A DNA stretch of 50,197 bases. It comes from Pseudomonas sp. RIT-562. GTDB lineage: Bacteria > Pseudomonadota > Gammaproteobacteria > Pseudomonadales > Pseudomonadaceae. The translations under genes and the position numbers were made by a program. The notes beneath the pieces are model-generated. The model was not told where the DNA came from. It did not search any database and saw only the letters and a list, made by a program, of their open reading frames with translations. Position 1 is the stretch's first letter. Each line of letters begins with the position of its first letter. Below, one piece after another: positions 35,601 to 43,759 of this stretch. Location: positions 1-50,197 of the forward strand of contig NZ_JAPJIV010000033.1 of the NCBI RefSeq assembly GCF_026241895.1, given 5' to 3'.

Positions 35601-35775
35601 CTTGCTGGGCAGCGGGACCGGCAGCGAGGTGATGAGCCGCATTGCTGCGCCCATGGTAGGCGGCATGGTCACGGCACCCTTGCTTTCCCTGTTTGTCATT
35701 CCGGCAGCCTATCGCCTGATGCGTCGCCGGCACCTCTCCGTTGAAACCGTCAAACCTGAAGGAAGTGTCGTATGA
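32617..35775 (+). CDS. cusA: CusA-like Cu(I)/Ag(I) RND efflux pump
   Basis: A 1052-residue inner-membrane HME-RND transporter of the monovalent-metal type. The start MIAALIRWSVANRFLVLLATL, the STPIDALPDLSDVQVIIRT block and the helix-4 set GGIAIAIGAMVDAAVVMIENAHK separate it from CzcA (DFGIIVDGAVVIVEN). It has 12 membrane segments and periplasmic Met-containing clefts (DMLATGIKSPIGVKVAG). The protein appears complete. It overlaps cusB and cusF by four bases each. Confidence 0.94.
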   Translation: MIAALIRWSVANRFLVLLATLFVTAWGIWSVQSTPIDALPDLSDVQVIIRTPFPGQAPQIVENQVTYPLATTMLSVPGAKTVRGYSFFGDSFVYVLFEDGTDLYWARSRVLEYLSQIQSRLPASAKPALGPDATGVGWIYQYALVDRSGGHDLAQLRALQDWFLKFELKTLPNVAEVATVGGMVKQYQVQLDPLKLASLGITQAEVTEAIGKANQETGGAVLEMAETEFIVRASGYLKTLNDFRAIPLKLASGGVPVTLGDVATIQLGPEMRRGITELDGEGETVGGVVILRSGKNARETIAAVKTKLDELKSSLPAGVDIVTTYDRSKLIDRAVENLSHKLIEEFIVVALVCGIFLWHLRSSLVAIISLPVGVLIAFIVMRYQGINANIMSLGGIAIAIGAMVDAAVVMIENAHKKIEAWHAANPGEELKGERHWHVMTEAAAEVGPALFFCLLIITLSFIPVFTLEAQEGRLFGPLAFTKTYAMAAAAGLSVTLVPVLMGYWIRGRIPSEHQNPLNRWLIRIYQPALDAVLRRPKITLLVALLVFVSALWPMSRLGGEFLPPLDEGDLLYMPSALPGLSAQKAAQLLQQTDRLIKTVPEVEHVFGKAGRAETATDPAPLEMFETTIQFKPHEQWRPGMTQEKLVEELDRVVRVPGLTNIWIPPIRNRIDMLATGIKSPIGVKVAGTNLTEIDAATQAVERVAKDVPGVSSALAERLTGGRYIDVDIDRKAAARYGLNIADVQSIVAGAIGGENVGETIEGLARFPINVRYPREWRDSLGALEQLPIYTPLGSQITLGTVAKVKVTDGPPMLKSENARPSGWVYVDVRGRDIASVVADLRRVVNEQVKLQPGMSLSYSGQFEFLERANARLKLVVPATLLIIFVLLYLTFARFDEALLIMATLPFALTGGAWFLYLLGFNLSVATGVGFIALAGVSAEFGVIMLLYLKNAWAEREDLGDSTELGLVAAIREGAVQRVRPKAMTVAVIIAGLLPILLGSGTGSEVMSRIAAPMVGGMVTAPLLSLFVIPAAYRLMRRRHLSVETVKPEGSVV

Positions 35776-36122
35776 AACTGACCCTGATTGCAGTTGCCAG
35801 CACCGTAGTAGCGTTGTCTTTTTCTGCCCTGGCAGAGGACATGCCGGGTATGAAGATGGACGGTATGGAGAGCAAGCAGATGACTGAGGAAACAAAGCAG
35901 GCTCCAGTCGCGAATGCCGATGGAACGATCAAGGCTATCGATACTGTGAAGCATACGGTGACTATCTCTCACGGCGCTGTGCCTGCCGTGCGATGGCCGC
36001 CGATGACCATGGTCTTTTCCGTAACGCAAGATAAGTTGACAGGGCTGACGGCCGGAGACCGTGTATCTTTTTCCTTCCTGATAGAGGGTGGTAGAGCTAC
36101 GATTGTGTCCATTCAAAAGTGA
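35772..36122 (+). CDS. cusF: CusF-like periplasmic Cu/Ag chaperone
   Basis: 116 residues: a signal peptide (about 1-21, ending SALA), a Met-rich linker (EDMPGMKMDGMESKQM) and a CusF barrel. The Cu(I) site is visible as H in TISHGAVP, W and M in VRWPPMTMVF (equivalent to H36, W44, M47, M49 of E. coli CusF). It accompanies a CusB that already has a CusF domain, so the operon carries two chaperone domains. It is the last gene of the operon. Confidence 0.9.
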   Translation: MKLTLIAVASTVVALSFSALAEDMPGMKMDGMESKQMTEETKQAPVANADGTIKAIDTVKHTVTISHGAVPAVRWPPMTMVFSVTQDKLTGLTAGDRVSFSFLIEGGRATIVSIQK

Positions 36123-36531
36123 AACAGCGGTGGTGAAAGTGGCCGGCGCGCTTGTCGAGCCGACCATTATCACTAAATCTGCAGGTCAGAAAAATGTACG
36201 CCTCGTTTTGAGTCGCGAGCAGTCGAGATGCGACGAAGTTGAGGCCGGTCTCTGTTGGGCTTCTTTTCCTTCCCTTTGGCGAATATCTTTCTGACCAGAC
36301 CAATGGCTGCCGTTGACCCATTTCCGTCCGATGTGGTGCTCGAACGTGAAACAGCGGGCGTGTAGTCGAGCTTTTAGCTGACATCTTTGCCGATGCGCCG
36401 GAGAGTGCAGCCGCTCGTCGCAATAACCGGCAGGAATGGCCTCTATGCACGGTTATCCAGTGACTGGATCTGCTCTGCGCGCGAGCATAATGATGCGTCT
36501 TCTCTAATTACGAAATGAGAACCGGACGATC
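36123..36531. other. Intergenic region, no credible gene
   Basis: About 410 bases. Frames on either strand lack start signals and look like shadow translation. It contains no clear terminator, dyad or repeat. It marks the edge between the metal operon and the mobile region. Confidence 0.45.
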
Positions 36532-37185
36532 ATGAGTGGGAGCGAGCGCTGGATAGTCAAATGCCAGGATACTGAGGATGGTAGCGGTGATGTCATCGTT
36601 GATTTACCCCCAGAACTGCTTGCCAAAATGGGAGTAGGTGTGGGGGACGATCTGACGATTACGGTAGCGGACGGCGCAATAGTGCTGAAGCCTACGCATG
36701 GAACAACATCAGTGCAGCCCGTGTTTGCTGGAGTCCTGCTTGATGAAGCTTATCATGCCTACCGCATCCGGCTGGAGGCGTCTCTTAATATCCCCTCAAA
36801 CGCCTCTGACCAGGACATTCACGACATTATCGTAGCTGGCTTCTCGGCCAGCCTGATCCAGTCGCTTTGCGACGTTGGAACTATAAGTCCGGAAGAACGC
36901 GACAGAATTATTCCACTCAAAATGCTCAAAACAAAATTGGTCAGCAATCAGCTTTTAACGGTGGATGAGAGTGATCGCCTGTTCCGCTTTGCACATATTA
37001 CCGCCATGGCCGATGTGATCTTCGGGGACGCAGAGAAGGCCAAACAATGGCTTTCCAAACCGAAATCCCGGTTTTCGGGTAAAAGTCCAACAGCGATGCT
37101 CACTACAACTCACGGCACACATCGGGTCGAACAAATGCTGATTGAGGTAAATGAGGGCATGTCATTTCGATCTAACCGCAGCTAA
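36532..37185 (+). CDS. Fused AbrB-type / ParS (Xre) antitoxin, no toxin gene
   Basis: 217 residues. The N-terminal third (DLPPELLAKMGVGVGDDLTITVADGAIVLKP) is a MazE/AbrB swapped-hairpin DNA-binding domain. The C-terminal half holds the Xre/MbcA/ParS toxin-binding domain: a helical segment, then VIFGDAEKAKQWLSKPKSRF and SPTAMLTTTHGTHRVEQMLI, which pairs with RES-family toxins (NAD-consuming). The RES toxin that normally follows is absent; the end of a Tn7-like element begins about 43 bases after the stop. An orphan antitoxin is thus probable. Its gene points into the element, as glmS does toward the right end of Tn7. Confidence 0.78.
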   Translation: MSGSERWIVKCQDTEDGSGDVIVDLPPELLAKMGVGVGDDLTITVADGAIVLKPTHGTTSVQPVFAGVLLDEAYHAYRIRLEASLNIPSNASDQDIHDIIVAGFSASLIQSLCDVGTISPEERDRIIPLKMLKTKLVSNQLLTVDESDRLFRFAHITAMADVIFGDAEKAKQWLSKPKSRFSGKSPTAMLTTTHGTHRVEQMLIEVNEGMSFRSNRS

Positions 37186-37210
37186 GTAGAACCATCACAA
37201 TTGGGTACGC

Positions 37211-37229
37211 GCCCCCAAGGGCATTTTTG
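37211..37229 (+). terminator. Short hairpin with T-run after the antitoxin gene
   Basis: GCCC-CCAA-GGGC is followed by ATTTTTGT, 25 bases past the stop. It overlaps the presumed transposon end at 37228. Confidence 0.5.
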
Positions 37230-37590
37230 TCAAAATATTCATTCAGCTGGCATGCTCCGTTAAGCCGTTTACCCCTGAGTTCACTGAGCCGGTGGTGTCA
37301 CAATATTTTGTTCGGCTGCAATCTCGACTTTAAAAAGGCTCCCGCGGGTAGTGTCAAACTATGTTGTTATAAACTCATCCCGTCATTCGGATATCGTTAT
37401 GCGTTGTGTCAATCTATGTTGTAAAAATGGCATCGCGGCAGGTTCCGTAAACGACTGATTTTATTGGTTTCCGTGTGTCAAACTATGATGTTGGGCACCA
37501 GTTGATGTTTACGAACAATAAAGGTTGTCACAAAATAATAAAGAATGTCACAGGCTGATAAAGGTTGTCACAAGGCTCTGCCCCGACCGT
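37228..37590 (+). repeat. Transposon end with TnsB-type repeat arrays
   Basis: Eight directly oriented TGTCA-starting repeats. The first five (37228, 37296, 37352, 37407, 37476) are 50-69 bases apart and share TGTCAAACTATGTTGT-like text. The last three (37526, 37546, 37566) lie exactly 20 bases apart in AATAAAGGTTGTCACA-like iterons. Arrays of this kind at the end next to tnsA are where TnsB binds. Elements in this superfamily commonly start TGT, so 37228 may be the terminus. A matching array was not found elsewhere in the window. Confidence 0.7.
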
Positions 37591-37750
37591 ACATCGGGGC
37601 GGAAGCGGATCCTGAACTTAAGGATCACAATCCCTTATGCACCGCTGTGACTTTTCTCCGGGCAGAGCCCGCTCCTGACATTTCCCACTCCATGTACATG
37701 CTGTGCCGTTCCGATCGGAGTGGGTTGCCCAACGATTAGCGACTGGTAAA

Positions 37751-38650
37751 ATGACATTTGTTCCCGCTACATCGGCTATGCCTGCTCCCTCCAAGCTGAT
37801 GACTCAGCAGAAGATTGATAGAAAAATCAAATCAGGCCGCGGAAATGGGGTGAGAGAATCCTATGAGCCTTGGATCAAGATTTGGGATATCAAATCTAAG
37901 GGTGTATCTCACCTCGTGCCAGGAGTGAAATTCCCACGTACCCATCACCTGTTGTCCAATGCTGAGCGCGACTACCACATGATCCTTGAACAGGATCCTT
38001 GCATTATTGATATTCGGGAGCAGTTTCCACTTTTCACACAAGCGGAGACACAGGCTATAGCATCGAGCCTGAATATTTTTCACCCTGTGTACCCGGGCAC
38101 TCAAATTCCAGTTGTCATGACAACTGACTTTCTAATAACTTTCATAGACCCGAAAGGCGAAGAGCGGCTGGCTGCGCGATCTGTTAAATATCGGAAAGAG
38201 TTTGAAGAAGCTGACATCGATGAGCAAAATCGAATCGTGGAAAAGCTCGCTATCGAAGAAAAATATTGGGCAATAAGGAAGGTCGAGTGGAAGTTAGTTT
38301 TTCACGAAAATCTGCCAGTAAACAAAATTGCAAATCTTGTCATCCTTAGAACTTATGCGATTATCCATCCATCTTTGCCAACAGACAAAAATATACATAG
38401 ATTGCTCGATTTTATAGAGGGATGTAAAACTAATAAAATCCCACTTAAAGCGCTATTAGAGAAAGCGTCCAGAGTAATATTTATCGATTATATGGACGTT
38501 AAACGTCTGTTTCACCATCTTCTATGGATAGGCCGGTTGGAGGCGGACCTCAGCTCTAGGGTGATCAGTTTATCTGAACCTTTGCATGTTTGGGTTAGTG
38601 AGTCATCCTTGGCCATTACAGCACCAGTCGAGGTACCTCGCCATGCTTAG
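37751..38650 (+). CDS. tnsA: TnsA-like transposase endonuclease subunit
   Basis: About 299 residues from 37751 (MTFVPATSAMP); the frame is open upstream to 37703, and another start is possible at 37778. TnsA is the endonuclease that cuts the 5' ends of the element; its fold is that of a restriction enzyme. The catalytic set is visible as E in NAERDYHMILEQDP, D in VVMTTDFLITFI and K in ARSVKYRKEF (positions 88, 142 and 162 counted from 37703). The C-terminal half is the DNA/TnsC-binding winged region. A separate TnsA means double-strand excision rather than copy-in. Its stop lies 8 bases inside tnsB. Confidence 0.85.
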   Translation: MTFVPATSAMPAPSKLMTQQKIDRKIKSGRGNGVRESYEPWIKIWDIKSKGVSHLVPGVKFPRTHHLLSNAERDYHMILEQDPCIIDIREQFPLFTQAETQAIASSLNIFHPVYPGTQIPVVMTTDFLITFIDPKGEERLAARSVKYRKEFEEADIDEQNRIVEKLAIEEKYWAIRKVEWKLVFHENLPVNKIANLVILRTYAIIHPSLPTDKNIHRLLDFIEGCKTNKIPLKALLEKASRVIFIDYMDVKRLFHHLLWIGRLEADLSSRVISLSEPLHVWVSESSLAITAPVEVPRHA

Positions 38651-40811
38651 CCTAAGAGTTAACAGTATTGTTTCTCCAGTTGAAGGTTCTGAAATATTGG
38701 AAAAACCTGTCAGGGTTTTGGCCATAAAAGATAATTTCGTTTTAGTCATTGAACTTGGCACAAACCCGACTAAGCCATGGAGGCTAGAGAAGTCTTTTTT
38801 GACCGAAGAAATAGATTCCGGTGTAGCGATTATCAGTCCGGAAATGGTGCCCATGCACCTGCTTCGTAGTGACAATGAGTTAAGCGAGAATGAAAAAAAT
38901 AGCCGAGAAAAAAATTGGAACCTTGTACGTAGTTTAGTAGAGAATCAGGATCCCCTAGACATATTGACTTCAAATTTCGGCACTCTAGTTGCGAATCATG
39001 CGATGGAGATGGGAGTTGATCGGAAGCAAATTTATCGACTTCTTTACCGATATTGGAGTATGGGGCAGACTCGTAACGCGTTTCTGTGGAATACCAGCGC
39101 ATGTGGCGGCCGAGGAAAGGAAAAAAGTCGTGCTTCTGGAATTATTCCCGGTCGGCCAGCTAAATATCTTGGCGTCGTTGTTAGTGACGACGGCGCAATT
39201 ATGCTCGAAAAGCGTCACATGGCCCATATTCGCTTGGCATACGGGCGTGTTGCCAGCGGTAAGTGCGGCAAGCTGAAGGATGCTCATAAATGGATGCTAA
39301 ATAAATTCTACAGGGAAACGAAGCCTGATGGTTCAAAGGGGAACGTTGTACGAAGCAGTTATCCATCAATTAATCAACTGAGGCATCATGGGAAATTATT
39401 TTTCGATAACCTCTATAAGCTAAAGAAGCGTGGCGGTGCTATTCGCTACAACAAAGACCATCGTGCGCTAGTCGGGTTCGCATCTCAAGGTTTAGTCGCT
39501 GCGGGCCATAGGTACGAAATAGATTCGACAATTGCGGATGTCTATCTGGTACACCGTGTTAATAGGCTATGGTTGATCGGGCGGCCGGTACTCTACGTTG
39601 TGGTGGATACGTTTACCAGAATGATTGTGGGAATTCATGTTGGCCTTGAAGGGCCAAGTTGGAATGGTGCTAGACACGCTATCTATAATGCTTATACATC
39701 CAAAAAAGATTTCTGCAAGCGCTACAACATTGATATTGATGAGGCTGACTGGCCATGCTCTCATCTGCCGATCGAGCTAGTCGCAGATCGCGCCGAGCTT
39801 CTCAGCGAGGCAGGCGAAACGATGACAAATACTCTGGGTACCGCTGTGAAGATTTTGCCACCTTTTCGGCCAGACTGGAAAAGCATCATTGAGAGCCGTT
39901 TTCGTCTGATCAATGAAAACCTGGACTTGAAATTTGTTCCAGGCGGAGTGGACGCTCGGAAAATGGAACGTGGAGATCGTGACTACCAGCTTGATGCGAT
40001 CCTTGATATCGACGAATTTACCGAAATGGTGATTCTGGGAGTTCTGGCTCACAACAAAAGCCTTCGAGTGCCTCATCTTCTGAGTCGCGAGATGATTGCC
40101 GCAGCAGTCGAGCCAACTCCGCTAGGCATTTGGAATTGGTCTATGGCGAACAATCTTTTGAACACGAAGATTGTATCTCCCGCAGAACTAAAAATTGCTT
40201 TGCTGCCCTCTCAGGAATGCCGTATCAGCCGAGGTGGAATAAACTTTCAAGGCGTACAGTACACTTGTCAAACAGCAGTTCGTGGGGAGTGGTTGGAGCG
40301 ATCTCATAGTCTTCAAACAAAGTACGTTAGAGTCTTTTACGATCCGAACTCTATAGAGAATTGCTGGATAAAATCTGATGCGGGATTCGAGTCTCTCACC
40401 ATAGTACCGCAACAATGCCATAAATATGGTGGACTTCGCATGGAGGAGGTCCTCGATATGATCAAAATCTTGAATCAAGTTTCGCCTGACGCGCGGTATA
40501 AGAACGACAATTCGGCGGCGGTACTCAAAGGCCGCCAAGAGGAGATCCTGGATCGGGCAAAGACCAAACGCGAGGGCCAAGGTGATCCGAAATCGAACGC
40601 TGAATTCAAACGGGACAAGCGCTCAAAGCGTGCGACTGAAGCTCAAAATGAGCGCGACCAGCATACCGCTGATCTAAATCAGCTCCGCGTTGTGGATAAC
40701 CCTCCTGTTGCGATGGAAACTCCTAAAGCAATCACCGAGAAATCCGGTTCTACTAGAAGCGCTGCCTTCCTGAAACTGGTCGTCAACGCAGGTAAAGAGA
40801 CCAATCCATGA
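38643..40811 (+). CDS. tnsB: TnsB-like DDE transposase
   Basis: About 722 residues from 38643 (MLSLRVNSIVS), preferred because the ATG overlaps the tnsA stop as in tight Tn7-like operons; an upstream frame extension starts at 38586. TnsB binds the end repeats and joins the 3' ends. An N-terminal HTH region (GVDRKQIYRLLYRYW) precedes the integrase core with D294 (RYEIDSTIADVYL), D382 (IELVADRAEL) and E417 (KSIIESRFR). A Mu-type C-terminal beta domain (LPSQECRISRGGINFQGVQY) and a basic/acidic tail (KRDKRSKRATEAQNERDQ) for TnsC contact follow. It appears intact and overlaps tnsC by four bases. Confidence 0.92.
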   Translation: MLSLRVNSIVSPVEGSEILEKPVRVLAIKDNFVLVIELGTNPTKPWRLEKSFLTEEIDSGVAIISPEMVPMHLLRSDNELSENEKNSREKNWNLVRSLVENQDPLDILTSNFGTLVANHAMEMGVDRKQIYRLLYRYWSMGQTRNAFLWNTSACGGRGKEKSRASGIIPGRPAKYLGVVVSDDGAIMLEKRHMAHIRLAYGRVASGKCGKLKDAHKWMLNKFYRETKPDGSKGNVVRSSYPSINQLRHHGKLFFDNLYKLKKRGGAIRYNKDHRALVGFASQGLVAAGHRYEIDSTIADVYLVHRVNRLWLIGRPVLYVVVDTFTRMIVGIHVGLEGPSWNGARHAIYNAYTSKKDFCKRYNIDIDEADWPCSHLPIELVADRAELLSEAGETMTNTLGTAVKILPPFRPDWKSIIESRFRLINENLDLKFVPGGVDARKMERGDRDYQLDAILDIDEFTEMVILGVLAHNKSLRVPHLLSREMIAAAVEPTPLGIWNWSMANNLLNTKIVSPAELKIALLPSQECRISRGGINFQGVQYTCQTAVRGEWLERSHSLQTKYVRVFYDPNSIENCWIKSDAGFESLTIVPQQCHKYGGLRMEEVLDMIKILNQVSPDARYKNDNSAAVLKGRQEEILDRAKTKREGQGDPKSNAEFKRDKRSKRATEAQNERDQHTADLNQLRVVDNPPVAMETPKAITEKSGSTRSAAFLKLVVNAGKETNP

Positions 40812-42253
40812 GTGACTTCAGCTTTGCTCCTGCTGATTACCTCCCGACCGGGATGCCTCAATACGACGGCAATCCCCTGATTGAGTGCCTCCCCAAAATA
40901 CTGTCGGACGTTGATGTTGTCAGGCGCATTGGAAACCTTCCAACAAGGCCCGACGAGGCAGAGCGGGCCTTGGATCCTAAGCTTCGTGGACATGGTATCA
41001 ACAGGCTGAAGGACGTAGTCGTACCCTTTGAAATCCATCTGCGGCTTGAGGATGTGTTCAGCCAACTGATCCGATATGGATATACCGGACGCAATCCGTT
41101 GCTGGCGGCATCAGTCAGGCACCGCCTGCCTTCCTCTGCTGAGATAAAGGGCCTGGGGTTCATGTCCACAGCTGAGACGATGACGCTGATTGGGTTAAGT
41201 GGTATGGGCAAAACGACCGCACTTAACTCCATCGTCAAGCTTTATCCACAGGTTATCAGCCATAGTAAATACAAGCAGCAGATCCTCATCGAGACGCAGG
41301 TGGTCTGGCTCAAGATAGAGTGTCCGCACGATGGTTCCCTACGAGGTTTTTGCGCGGCTTTTTTCTCAGCATTGGATGCTGCGTTAGGTATCGATAAGTA
41401 CTCGGGCAGAGGTGCTACGGGTCGCAGCATCAGTGTGATGCTGCAACACATCAGTCAGTTGTGCAAAACCTACTTCATTGGCGCTCTCATCATTGATGAG
41501 ATGCAACATCTTTGCTCGTCCCGAGGCGGGCAAGACCGCGAAAAGCTGCTCAATTTTTTCGTGACGCTATCAAATGACGCCGGCGTCCCATTGGTCTATG
41601 TCGGCACAAATGCGATGCTTCCGCTGTTTTCTGGTGTTTTGCGAAATGCCCGGCGAGCGGCTGGAATGGGACCGATCACTTTTGACAGGTTCACCGAAGA
41701 TGATCCATTTTGGGCGCATCTGGTGCTGCAGCTTTGGGCCTATGACTGGACAAAGTCCCATGCTCAGTTAACGGACGAACTTCTTTCCAAAATCTACGAT
41801 CTCACCCAAGGCAATACAGATTTCCTGGCCAAGCTTCTAATGCTCGCTCAAAGGCACGCGATTTGGGAAGGCATGGACTCGGTCACGCCTGAGGTTCTGG
41901 AGCAAGTTTATGACAATCAGATGAGACTTCTGCACAAGCCCATTGAGGCTCTACGAAGCGGTGATTCTCTGCAGATAGCAGATTTTGAGGACATGATGCC
42001 TACAAAGGACCAGATCGCTCAGATGATGAATTACGATTTGGCACGTCCAGCCGATCGGACACATCTTTCAATGATTACTCAGGCTGCGATCGCCCCTGCT
42101 GTACCTGCCGTAAAGCCAGCCAAGGAGATTATTAGTAGGCCGGTTATTCCGGTCGCCGGCGAGTCTGCACCAAGTGTCCATTTTTCCAAGGGCGAGGACG
42201 TGCAGACTCAACTCGAGCAGCGTGGCTGGGTCGATAAGGACTCTGCGTGGTGA
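40808..42253 (+). CDS. tnsC: TnsC-like AAA+ regulator
   Basis: 481 residues. AAA+ ATPase with Walker A GLSGMGKTT at 129-137 and Walker B ALIIDEM (D230/E231), sensor regions (YVGTNAMLPLFSG) and a winged helix-type C-terminus. It links TniQ-marked target DNA to the transposase. An N-terminal extension of about 120 residues precedes the ATPase core. It ends 22 bases before tniQ. Confidence 0.92.
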   Translation: MSDFSFAPADYLPTGMPQYDGNPLIECLPKILSDVDVVRRIGNLPTRPDEAERALDPKLRGHGINRLKDVVVPFEIHLRLEDVFSQLIRYGYTGRNPLLAASVRHRLPSSAEIKGLGFMSTAETMTLIGLSGMGKTTALNSIVKLYPQVISHSKYKQQILIETQVVWLKIECPHDGSLRGFCAAFFSALDAALGIDKYSGRGATGRSISVMLQHISQLCKTYFIGALIIDEMQHLCSSRGGQDREKLLNFFVTLSNDAGVPLVYVGTNAMLPLFSGVLRNARRAAGMGPITFDRFTEDDPFWAHLVLQLWAYDWTKSHAQLTDELLSKIYDLTQGNTDFLAKLLMLAQRHAIWEGMDSVTPEVLEQVYDNQMRLLHKPIEALRSGDSLQIADFEDMMPTKDQIAQMMNYDLARPADRTHLSMITQAAIAPAVPAVKPAKEIISRPVIPVAGESAPSVHFSKGEDVQTQLEQRGWVDKDSAW

Positions 42254-42274
42254 GGTTCATGGGAGGCTAGGTTA

Positions 42275-43759
42275 ATGGAGCGCTTGCTGGTTTTTCCCCA
42301 GCCATTTCCCGATGAATCGCTATATAGCCTAACAGTCCGCTACCACAGGATGATGGCCAATGACAGCTATCGCCTTACGAGCCAGGAACTTTTCGGCACG
42401 TATTCGAGAACTTGTGGCTCGATATTGCCCTGCTGTTTGGACGCACTGTCCAAGCGATTAGCAGGGCTCTATTCGGTAGCAGAACTGATCGACCGCTCCA
42501 CGCTTTTACCGCTCTATCAACCCTTTCTTGATGATGCGGCGTATGAAAGCGCCAAGGTCACCATGGCTGGCAACCGTGGCACAGGCTTAAAGATGAGCTT
42601 GGGAATTACTGCCTCGCGGTTCCTCAAACACGCATCTTTCAGGTACTGCGAGAGCTGCCTTCACGAGGATAGTGAGAGGTTTGGAGTCGCGTATTGGCAT
42701 CGTATTCATCTGTCTCCTGGCACTTGCGTCTGCCCACATCACGACGAGGTTCTTTGCTCTCTGACCTTCCCACACGGTTCAGACTGGCGTTGCATGCTGC
42801 TACCGGGTGAGTCAGGTGGAACTCCAGTGATGGAGTCCTATGGTGATAAGGCCGCTGGCACCGTTGCAGAAATGCAGCTCTGGGGACTCGAACACCCTTC
42901 GAGTGTAAGGGGGCTTTTGAACGGAGACTTCTTGAGGCACCGCTTGGCTGAATTAGGTTTTATTAAATCAGGTCGAATCAGCGAGAAAATATTGAGGCCC
43001 TTTTTGATTGAGAGGCTCAAACACTGCCCAAACATAAATGAGTTTCAGGAGGTCACTCACTCCTGCGATTGGGTTTTGCGGATGTTGCATCCGCGCGGAT
43101 TAATTGTGCAACCGCTGAAGTTTTACCTTCTCTGTTGGCTGCTTGAGGCGAGATTAAGCGAGCTCCAGTCCTTCCATCCACCGGCGGAAGTTGGCAACGC
43201 ATATGTGCCTCGACGCAACAATATGAACAAGACTCTTCATGATGCTGACTTAGAGGCGCACCGATCAGCATTTTTAAGCGATTCCAACTCCAAATGTCAC
43301 GATAAGCCTCACTATCATTGGCTGTACCGTCATGATAGAGAATGGTTAAAGGAATATGTAATTTCCCACCCGTTTATGAGGTCACGCAAAAGCCTGATCG
43401 ACTGGGAAGCTAGGGACACAGCGCTTACTTACAACTTGCTAATCGCAAACGAGAAGATAATGTCCACAAGTGGCAAGCCTCAAAAGATCACGCGATCTTT
43501 GTTAGTCAGGCAGATAGACCAAAGCCATGATTTCCTGAGAAGACCTTCTAAATTCCCAAAAAGTATTAGCCTGATGAACGGTCTGCTAGAATCTGATCAT
43601 GATCATCAAATTCGTAAAGTTAGGTGGGCCGTTAAGAATTTTTTGCTATCTGAACGATGTGCTACAAGTGTCGTGCTTAGGTATTCCGGAATCAGAAAGC
43701 CGCATGTGACTGAAACCGAAATACTCAACATTTTGTCCACTACTAAGCTTAGCTGGTAG
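42275..43759 (+). CDS. tniQ: TniQ/TnsD target selector (main copy)
   Basis: 494 residues with a GGGAGG site 8 bases upstream. The N-terminal TniQ domain starts LVFPQPFPDESLYSLTVRYH and contains zinc ligands in pairs (FRYCESCLHEDSERFGVAYWHRIH, then TCVCPHHDEVL). The C-terminal half (from about residue 250) is a helical DNA-reading region as in TnsD. Proteins of this size recognise one chromosomal attachment site. It ends inside the final bases of the convergent tniQ (11-base overlap), so the two are in tail-to-tail contact. Confidence 0.9.
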   Translation: MERLLVFPQPFPDESLYSLTVRYHRMMANDSYRLTSQELFGTYSRTCGSILPCCLDALSKRLAGLYSVAELIDRSTLLPLYQPFLDDAAYESAKVTMAGNRGTGLKMSLGITASRFLKHASFRYCESCLHEDSERFGVAYWHRIHLSPGTCVCPHHDEVLCSLTFPHGSDWRCMLLPGESGGTPVMESYGDKAAGTVAEMQLWGLEHPSSVRGLLNGDFLRHRLAELGFIKSGRISEKILRPFLIERLKHCPNINEFQEVTHSCDWVLRMLHPRGLIVQPLKFYLLCWLLEARLSELQSFHPPAEVGNAYVPRRNNMNKTLHDADLEAHRSAFLSDSNSKCHDKPHYHWLYRHDREWLKEYVISHPFMRSRKSLIDWEARDTALTYNLLIANEKIMSTSGKPQKITRSLLVRQIDQSHDFLRRPSKFPKSISLMNGLLESDHDHQIRKVRWAVKNFLLSERCATSVVLRYSGIRKPHVTETEILNILSTTKLSW

